A stretch of 64,000 nucleotides of DNA from Hypericum androsaemum (taxonomy: Eukaryota; Streptophyta; Magnoliopsida; Malpighiales; Hypericaceae), in NCBI GenBank assembly GCA_963995505.1, contig OZ023193.1, positions 7,896,521 through 7,960,520 of the forward strand, read 5' to 3'. Position 1 is the stretch's first letter. Each line of letters begins with the position of its first letter. The notes beneath the pieces are model-generated. The model made no database searches and had not been told where the DNA came from. It saw nothing but the letters and a program-made list of their open reading frames with translations. Positions 56,977 through 64,000 of this stretch are shown here, piece after piece. The position numbers and the translations under genes were made by a program.

Positions 56977-57349
56977 ATCAAAAGAGTTTATATTTTTTGT
57001 TTAATTTTTATTAACAAATGACATATTTTATTTGGGAAAATCTGAGAGTTCTGTTATGACGATTCCTTTTTTTTGTTTAATTACAATGACCGACAATATT
57101 GGAATAAATAATGCTGATTGCACTTCTGGCAAACTATGCTACATTATGAATTGTAATAAGAAAAATAAAATGGAAAAATTAATTCAGTAAAAAACGAGTC
57201 AGAATTTGATATTTGGGTTAATACTTAACGCACGAATATCGAATCATTTAGGAAATACGGTCGTACCGCGGAGTGAAGCCCACTGGTCAATTCTACCGGC
57301 CCATAAAGATACCGACGAGAATTGGAAATCGCAAGTATCTTAAAACATT

Positions 57350-58692
57350 GGGTAAATTACCCTCACGTCCTTTACCTTTGGTCACCCTCCCTCTAGGGTC
57401 CCTGACTTTTGAAAAATGATTGTCCCGTCTCTAAGTTTTGATGATAATAGACTCTTGAGTCCCTGGAGCCGGAATATTTCTTTTTCTCCGGTGAACTCAC
57501 ACTTTAAATGACTAAATTGCCCCTCCCACTTGAAAAATAAAAAATTCTCTCCCCTTTCACCTTCTTCCCCAATTCATCTTCAACCCTCAATCCCAACCCC
57601 TATATCCTTCGAACATGAGTTGAATTGGGATATGCTTGCTTTTTTTTACAAGAACTAAACGGCATCGCGTTCCAATCAAAAGAGACACATCCATCACTTA
57701 CAGATAAAGAACAACTAAACACGAATCAATGTCAAGTTTAAAAAGAACAGTTAAATCCTAATCCTAGAAAACTTCTAAATTCTTCAAGTGCTGGTAAAGG
57801 AGTTTATAATTCCCATGGCCTTTGAGGAGAATCTCCTGGTAGAACTTACCAAGAAACTAAAAACCCACAAGAACTAAAAAAAATCGGCGACAGGCAATGA
57901 ACCCTCCTGGTGACAACCTCGTTGAGTTTTTCAAGTGGGCCCTCTGCCTGCCTTGCCCACCCCGTCTCCACCTCGGCTTCTGCAAGCAGCCTTTACGTCT
58001 CCATCTCAACTCCAAAACCCAGGCATCGTCGTCATCGTTCTTAGTGGTTTCAATCTGATGAGGGAGGCATCGCGGCGTGTACGGGTCGTCGTCATCGTTC
58101 TCTAGGTTCAATTCTAATTCCAGGGAGAATGCCAGTAACAGGCCATCGCGGCGGGGCCTTCCACGTCGACGATAGCTGCTTCACCGCCATCGCGGCGGTG
58201 TCTTCTCACCGTGAACTCCGAAGAAGGAAAAGATCACCAAATGTCGGCGACGAGGAACGGCCAGCCGGGAGGTGTAAACTCATCACCGAGGGCGATAACG
58301 CCTCGGTTTGCTTCTCACCTTCGCACCGGTGAGCTCTCCATAAAAAATTTCTAGAGGTCGATTGATTCAATTGAAAATTTCTGAGTTTGGTTGATTTGAG
58401 TATTTTTTGGTTGATTGATTGATGAGTTGGGGTCGATTAAATATTCATGTTAAATTGGGTGTTTGATTAATTAGTGATTCTTGGTATTCTTGTGGGTTTT
58501 TTTATTTTTATTAGTGGGAGGACATTTTGGTCATTTCAAGTGAGGATTCACAGGAAAAAAAGGAATATTCTGGCTCCAGGGACCCGAGAGTCTATTATCA
58601 TCAAAACTTAGGGACGAGACAATCATTTTCCAAAAATCAGGGACCCTAGGAGTATGATGACCAAAGGTCAGGGATGTGAGAGTAATTTACCC
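57350..58692. mobile_element. MULE-like element with about 140-bp TIRs, possible captured sequence
   Basis: Starts GGGTAAATTACCCTCACGTC, ends GAGAGTAATTTACCC. The arms pair over about 140 bp (GGGTCCCTGACTTTTG against AAAAATCAGGGACCC; GTCCCTGGAGCC against GGCTCCAGGGAC; GGAATATT at the inner end). 9-bp duplication TAAAACATT / TAAAATATT (57341-57349 and 58693-58701, one mismatch). The 0.9-kb interior is GC-richer around 57890-58330, unlike its flanks, with a 67-codon frame at 58129-58332 and an 84-codon frame at 57857-58111 (minus). I recognise neither. This is the expected look of a captured gene fragment, but the source is unknown. Confidence 0.82.
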
Positions 58693-59237
58693 TAAAATAT
58701 TTATCTCTATAAATATTCACTAACAATGACTAATTATGAAAAAAAATTTACATCTCGTGCAATATAAATAAAATTTACAACTCAGAATTCTACTTTAAAA
58801 ATTTATTTTTTATCATTTAACAAGGTTTACTTCATATATGAATATATTTATTTTATTGATAACTCATAAAATTTCAAGATAGATTCGTGTCATTAGGTCC
58901 ATTGAGCTGCTATTTGGCATATATCAAATGTAATTATTTTGTTTTTCTCTTATACCGTGATTTGGCGTATAATATTATCAGTGAAGAGTAATATTTACAT
59001 TTTGCCAAAAAAGGTCATATTTAGATTTTAAATAAATCAGAGCTAAACAGAGCAACATTAGAACGGCGTCGTTCCAAGAAAATGGCGAAATATAACAGCC
59101 ATCCACTTCGCTATATAACCTCTCCTTCCAGAAGGAAAAGGAAACTTGGGTATCGGTATATTCTCCTCCTTTCCCTTCCGGCTAATCTCCAAGCGAAAAA
59201 CCCCCCAATTTCACAAACCCTAACTCGTCGGAATCAA

Positions 59238-61337
59238 ATGAAACGCCCCTTCGACGACGCCAACGGCGGCCCCACCGCCTCCGCCGCGAAACCCAAGTTC
59301 TTGACCAAAGCCGAGAGGGAGCAACTTGCCCTGGAGCGCCGCCAGCAGGAATTCGAGCAGCAGAAGAAGCGCCAGAAGCTTCTCCATCCCCAATCGAACG
59401 CCTCCCCGGACCCTCCCGTCTCCGGTAAGTCCTCCGATCCCGACCGATCCTCCCGCGACAGGGACAGGGATAGGGAGAGGGAGCGGGAGAGGGCGTCGCG
59501 GGACCGTGAGTCGGAGAGGAGGAGGGAGCGGGACCGGGAAAGGGAGCGCGAGGCGGAGGAGAAGGCGAGGGAGAGGGCGGAGAAGCTGGCGGAGAGGGAG
59601 AGGGACAAGGAGCTGGAGGCGATCAAGGAGCAGTACCTGGGCTCGAAGAAGCCGAAGAAGAGGGTTATCAAGCCCAGCGAGAAGTTTAGGTTCTCGTTCG
59701 ATTGGGAGAACACGGAGGATACTTCCAGGGACATGAACCTGCTCTACCAGAACCCTCACGAGGCGCAGCTTCTCTTCGGGAGAGGGTTCAGGGCCGGGAT
59801 GGACAGGAGGGAGCAGAAGAAGCTCGCTGCGAAGAATGAGAAGGAGCTGAGGGAGGAGATTAGGAAGAAGGACGGCGTGGAGGAGCGTCCTGAGGAGGCG
59901 GCTGCTAGGAAGCTTAAGGAGGATGCTGCGGATATGTATGATGCTTTTGATATGAGGGTGGATAGGCATTGGTCGGAAAAGAAGCTGGAGGAGATGACTG
60001 AGCGGGACTGGAGGATCTTTAGAGAGGATTTTAATATATCTTACAAGGGTTCGAAGATTCCCAGGCCTATGAGGAGCTGGACTGAGAGCAGGCTTAGTGC
60101 GGAGCTGCTAAGGGCAGTAGAGCGGGCAGGTTATAAGAAGCCCTCCCCGATCCAGATGGCGGCGATTCCGTTGGGGTTGCAGCAGAGGGATGTTATTGGG
60201 ATTGCTGAGACGGGTTCTGGTAAGACTGCTGCTTTTGTGTTGCCTATGCTTACTTATATATCTAGGTTGCCTCCCATAAGTGAGGAGAACGAGGCGGAAG
60301 GGCCTTATGCGGTAGTACTTGCCCCTACTAGGGAGCTGGCACAGCAGATTGAAGATGAGACTGTCAAGTTTGCACATTATTTGGGGATTAACGTTGTGTC
60401 GATTGTTGGAGGGCAGTCTATTGAGGAGCAAGGTTTGAAGATTAGGCAAGGGTGTGAGGTGGTTATCGCTACCCCGGGTAGGTTGCTTGATTGTTTGGAG
60501 AGGAGGTATGTGGTGTTGAATCAGTGCAACTATGTTGTTCTTGATGAGGCAGATAGGATGATTGATATGGGTTTTGAGCCACAGGTCATGGGTGTCCTTG
60601 ATGCTATGCCTTCGAGTAATTTGAAGCCTGAAAATGAGGATGAGGAGCTTGACGAGAAGAAGATTTATAGGACAACCTATATGTTTAGTGCTACTATGCC
60701 ACCTGCGGTTGAGAGGCTAGCGAGGAAGTATTTAAGGAATCCGGTAGTGGTCACTATTGGTACTGCTGGTAAGACCACTGATTTGATTTCCCAGCACGTG
60801 GTGATGGTGAAGGAGTCAGAGAAGTATCCTAGGTTGTTAAGGTTGCTCGATGAGCTTGGAGACAAGACTGCAATTGTGTTCGTCAACACTAAGAAGAATG
60901 CTGATTATGTTGCTAAGAGTTTAGATAAATCAGGGTACAGGGTTACGACTTTGCATGGTGGGAAGTCACAGGAGTCTAGAGAGGTTAGTCTTGAAGGTTT
61001 CCGGACCAAGAGATACAATGTGCTAGTTGCTACCGATGTTGCTGGCCGTGGTATTGACATACCTGATGTTGCCCATGTCATTAACTATGACATGTCTGGA
61101 CATATTGAAATGTACACTCATCGTATTGGGAGAACAGGACGTGCTGGAAAGACTGGAGTGGCCACAACATTCTTGACTCTTCACGACAGTGACGTGTTCT
61201 ATGATCTTAAACAGATGCTCATTCAGAGCAACAGCCCAGTGCCTCCTGAATTGGCCAGACATGAGGCTTCAAAGTTCAAGCCAGGATCTGTCCCCGATAG
61301 ACCTCCTAGACGGAATGACACTGTTTTCACTCACTGA
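59238..61337 (+). CDS. RH21: DEAD-box ATP-dependent RNA helicase 21 (Prp28/U5-100K family)
   Basis: Single exon, 699 residues from the Met at 59238 ([11 protein letters not shown], then [20 protein letters not shown]), which matches the family start. The frame is open back to a Met at 59082, but those 52 residues look like translated leader. Known role: U5 snRNP helicase that exchanges U1 for U6 at the 5' splice site. Seen: RS/RE-rich N-terminus (about 70-130), Q motif ([19 protein letters not shown]), motif I AETGSGKT (residues 323-330), [16 protein letters not shown] (436-439), SAT (484-486), [18 protein letters not shown] (628-635). All helicase motifs are intact. N-terminal FLTKAERE and the RERE-rich stretch distinguish it from other DEAD-box helicases. 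Confidence 0.93.
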   Translation: MKRPFDDANGGPTASAAKPKFLTKAEREQLALERRQQEFEQQKKRQKLLHPQSNASPDPPVSGKSSDPDRSSRDRDRDRERERERASRDRESERRRERDREREREAEEKARERAEKLAERERDKELEAIKEQYLGSKKPKKRVIKPSEKFRFSFDWENTEDTSRDMNLLYQNPHEAQLLFGRGFRAGMDRREQKKLAAKNEKELREEIRKKDGVEERPEEAAARKLKEDAADMYDAFDMRVDRHWSEKKLEEMTERDWRIFREDFNISYKGSKIPRPMRSWTESRLSAELLRAVERAGYKKPSPIQMAAIPLGLQQRDVIGIAETGSGKTAAFVLPMLTYISRLPPISEENEAEGPYAVVLAPTRELAQQIEDETVKFAHYLGINVVSIVGGQSIEEQGLKIRQGCEVVIATPGRLLDCLERRYVVLNQCNYVVLDEADRMIDMGFEPQVMGVLDAMPSSNLKPENEDEELDEKKIYRTTYMFSATMPPAVERLARKYLRNPVVVTIGTAGKTTDLISQHVVMVKESEKYPRLLRLLDELGDKTAIVFVNTKKNADYVAKSLDKSGYRVTTLHGGKSQESREVSLEGFRTKRYNVLVATDVAGRGIDIPDVAHVINYDMSGHIEMYTHRIGRTGRAGKTGVATTFLTLHDSDVFYDLKQMLIQSNSPVPPELARHEASKFKPGSVPDRPPRRNDTVFTH

Positions 61338-62790
61338 AGCCTTCACAATGTTGGAGAAGGTTTGCTAGATCCTACGACACATTCTGATCTGGCTCTTTCA
61401 GTAGCCGCCTGTAGTTGATCTATATATCTACATGCTATGAAGTGGTAATTACTTTGCTATTTTTCTGCAGCTTGGTGTCTAAAGGCTTTTCTTTAGATAT
61501 GAGGATACTATTTCAATTTCCGCTGAGACTTATTTTGTTGTTCAGTCTTTATTTTCTGAATACTGATGTTGTCTATCTGGCAGTTGATTGACCTTTTGTT
61601 TCAAATATCGTCACTTGATTGACCTTTTTTTGAATAACGACTGTTAATTTGACCCCATTTGTTGGCTCTTGTCCTTTCTGCATTTGATTTGGACTGGAGT
61701 CTGCGTTTCAGCGGCTTCATAACTGTTGCTGATAAATTATTTTCCCGGCCTAGAACGTTGGTTTTTCCATCATCACTTTGCTGAGGGTGATTGATAGAAG
61801 CATACATATTTCAGGTCCTGTTTGGCTTGGCTTGAAATAAAACCGAGGGAAAAACTTGCTCTCGTTTCAGTCGTAACACACTTTGGAGTTCCTTTATATT
61901 TCTCTATGCTATCTTATGCCATCTATTGTGTTTAGATGCCATAGAGTTGATTGCTTGCTGAAGAGGACTACTTTGCTCCTTTGAGGTGATGGCCCTAGAC
62001 TCCATATGGTTCCATAAGGTGGAAAAAATTGGAAAAGAAGTAAGAGTTCTGCATATTTAACTTCCTGTTTTTTCCTCTTCACTGCTTTGCATTTTATCTT
62101 TTTCTTTAGTTTCTCAAGATGTTCATCGAAACAGGCTTCGTCGTCGCGACGTAATTGACCGCCATATGACAAGGTGGGCTTAGATTGGTGGCTTTTGCCT
62201 ATTGGTATCGGTTTGACAACACTGTTGTTCAGGTCATTTTTCTTCTTCTGCTTCTATATGTATATATAATATAGCGGATTGGATTGAGTGTTACTGGGCC
62301 CTCAACAGCACCGCACCATTATGCCAACTAATATTAATGAGACGATCTGCACGCCTTTCTATCAAAGAAGTGTGTTTGGTCTAATGATGACTGGTGACAT
62401 TCTCACCTTTCTTCCCTTCAAACACGAATTCGAATCCTACACGTTAACTACGAAATTCTCAACAGTACACGGCAAAAAGAAAAAAGGCACGTGACGGGGC
62501 ACCCATTCGGGCTCCATAATATAGATCATAGGATATCGATAAACTTCATCCAAGAAATATCCATTTGGTTCCACAAAGTGGACAAAACGGATAAGAACTA
62601 AGAAATAAGAATTCAGCAAATTTCTCCTTTTATCTCGAGTGCTTTGCATTATATTTTTTTCTGGGTTGCTTCAATTTTAACATTCATCTGCTCTTCATTT
62701 TGGTGGAAATTGTGAGGTCAAGCCCCTATATAGATACGAAAAAAAAATTGAATACAACACAAGTAACAAACAGTCCATAGTCAGTCTTCC
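61338..62790. other. RH21 3' flank, no supported gene
   Basis: 3' UTR and spacer. Two diverged copies of a short block occur near 62007-62110 (TGGTTCCATAAGGTGGA ... TGCTTTGCATTTTAT) and 62558-62660 (TGGTTCCACAAAGTGGA ... TGCTTTGCATTATAT). Confidence 0.5.
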
Positions 62791-62793
62791 TAC

Positions 62794-64000
62794 CTAGAGG
62801 GCCAGAGGCATCTCATCAGCTTCAGAAATGGGGTCCCCTCTTTCGAGGTTGCGGCCGCCGGCCTCAGTAAAATTCTCTAGCGGTAAAAACCTAGTGAGAA
62901 AATCTGCAGTAGTAGGAAAAGAGCACCTCGTCAAGGTCAGGGTGACACGCCTTGACGTTAGAATCGCGAGATCTAATCCCCATAACTCATCACCGGCCAC
63001 ACGAGTACAACGAGGGAGGCTAACTCCCTTCAAATCATCAAGATACGCCTCAAAGCAACAATCTAAGGGCACATCCGAAGCAACATAATCATAAACGATC
63101 TCCAGAGCGTGCTTGGAGAGAGTGTACGCCACACGGTTGCCCTCCCGCCAGGTATGCTGTCTCAACCTCCCAGCTCCTCGCCAGGAGCTCCTGCGCCCTT
63201 GAAATCAGGGCCGCCAGGGGGTGAGCACGGTCCACTGCTCGTCCAACGCATAGGATAGCCAGAGACGAGTCCATCTCTACCTGGACCCTCTGAAGCCCCT
63301 TGCCCCACATCAACTCAAGTTCGAGGACCAAAGCCCAAAGCTCCGCAGCCAAGGAAGTGTAGCTCCCAATGCCCTTAGCGAACCCGCAAATCCAAAAGCC
63401 ACCCGAGTCGTAGATAATACCTCCAACACCAGCAGGACCCGGGTTGCCCGCCGAAGCTCTGTCTGTATTGAGCTTAACAAAGCCCTCCACGGGGCGTTGC
63501 CAAGAGACTAGGATCCTGAGACTGGAGAAATCTCCTGGGCAGCTTGGCAAAGGATGCCATTTTGGCCTTCTGCATCGGTTGGAGACCAAGACCCCCTACC
63601 TCCTTGGGGAGGCACATGGTATCCCAACTGATAAGATGCATCTGCTGATGGTCATGGTGGGAGCCCCAAATGAAATAGCTGACACATCGATCCATATCCC
63701 AGCAAAGACCAGCAGGCAGCAGATCGGTCTGCATCGTATTGGTGGGAATGGAGGAGAGAATTGAGTGAGCATCAGATGACCCGCCCTACTCAAGGATCTT
63801 GCCTTCCATCCCTTGGGAACATCGGATGGGATAGGGGGAGCGCGATGCGTGAGGCAGACATGGGCCCATCTACCATCCTGTACTAGCTGCTCAATGATAT
63901 GCGAGAGTCTCTACATACAAAGAACAAAAAGGTAAGGGGAAATGAGATCACCCTGGCGGATCCCACGAGTCAGGGAGAAGGTATCCGTCTTCCCCCCATT
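62794..64000 (-). mobile_element. Decayed LINE (RT C-terminus and RNase H), runs off the right edge
   Basis: Minus-strand pieces in order from the right edge: RT motif GIRQGDLISPYLFVLCM followed by an in-frame stop (63880-64000), the block YFIWGSHHDHQQMHLISWDT and CLPKEVGGLGLQPM (63474-63734), RNase H (KLNTDRASAGNPGPAGVGGI, LAAELWALVLELELMWG, VEMDSSLAILC at 63089-63589) and its end (TWREGNRVAYTLSKHALE at 62794-63165). The zinc-binding domain that normally lies between RT and RNase H is missing, so there is an internal deletion. Non-functional. Confidence 0.85.

Noticed and set aside
58129..58332. 67-codon frame inside the 57350-58692 element
   Set aside because: Unrecognised and within a TIR element; reported as possible cargo, not as a gene.
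59082..59237. 52-codon N-terminal extension of RH21 as coding
   Set aside because: The downstream Met begins the family-typical sequence and the extension has no family-like content; treated as 5' leader, though initiation there is not excluded.
59220..60449. Long minus-strand frames antisense to RH21
   Set aside because: They are shadows of the Arg/Glu/Asp-rich helicase coding strand; no motif of their own.

Overview
This is nuclear DNA of a flowering plant, most likely a eudicot. The genes have spliceosomal introns with GT/AG borders, the intergenic DNA is AT-rich, and about half of the window is transposable elements of plant lineages (Ty1/copia, Ty3/gypsy including Athila, LINE, SINE, MULE-like and hAT-like MITEs). 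The gene products are close relatives of Arabidopsis proteins. I cannot name the species.

Host genes in order: a captured 5' fragment of a VAP27 gene (5.9-6.2 kb, +); TOO MANY MOUTHS (TMM, 6.9-8.4 kb, -, single exon); ROD1/PDCT, phosphatidylcholine:diacylglycerol cholinephosphotransferase (12.4-14.8 kb, +, 3 exons); a broken PIFI-like chloroplast gene (21.2-27.8 kb, -) with a gypsy element in an intron; ADS3/FAD5, plastid palmitoyl-MGDG desaturase (28.6-30.7 kb, +, 5 exons); AHP6, a pseudo-histidine phosphotransfer protein (53.7-55.9 kb, +, 5 exons); and a single-exon DEAD-box helicase of the RH21/Prp28 family (59.2-61.3 kb, +). ROD1, PIFI and ADS3 keep the order of their Arabidopsis chromosome 3 relatives (At3g15820, At3g15840, At3g15850), while TMM and AHP6 match neighbours on Arabidopsis chromosome 1 (At1g80080, At1g80100). 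The window therefore looks like one ancestral segment whose genes were divided between two segments in Arabidopsis. ROD1 and ADS3 both act on membrane lipid acyl composition (ER and plastid); TMM and AHP6 are developmental signalling components; RH21 is a splicing factor. I see no operon-like coupling.

Mobile DNA: a degenerate copia element (1-4.3 kb, -); a three-level nest of TIR elements around the VAP27 fragment (4.3-6.5 kb); a complete but decayed copia element (15.1-20.4 kb, -); a decayed Ty3/gypsy element (22.0-27.2 kb, +, TSD ATCAC); a very young Athila-type gypsy element (38.1-50.2 kb, -, TSD TGGGC) with an intact 1779-codon gag-pol frame and a separate downstream Athila-type ORF, inserted into a 5'-truncated LINE that has its own 14-bp TSD; five MULE-like elements that start GGG and end CCC, four of them with clear 9-bp TSDs; two hAT-like MITEs; a tRNA-type SINE; a short retroposon; and a decayed LINE running off the right edge. 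The window shows insertion layering very clearly, including an empty-site copy of a repeat that confirms one insertion. I found no convincing wholly new system. The most unusual structures are the VAP27-carrying nested element, a MULE with a 560-bp GGA/GAG core, and a 16-bp palindrome shared between the Athila U3 and the spacer in front of its second ORF.
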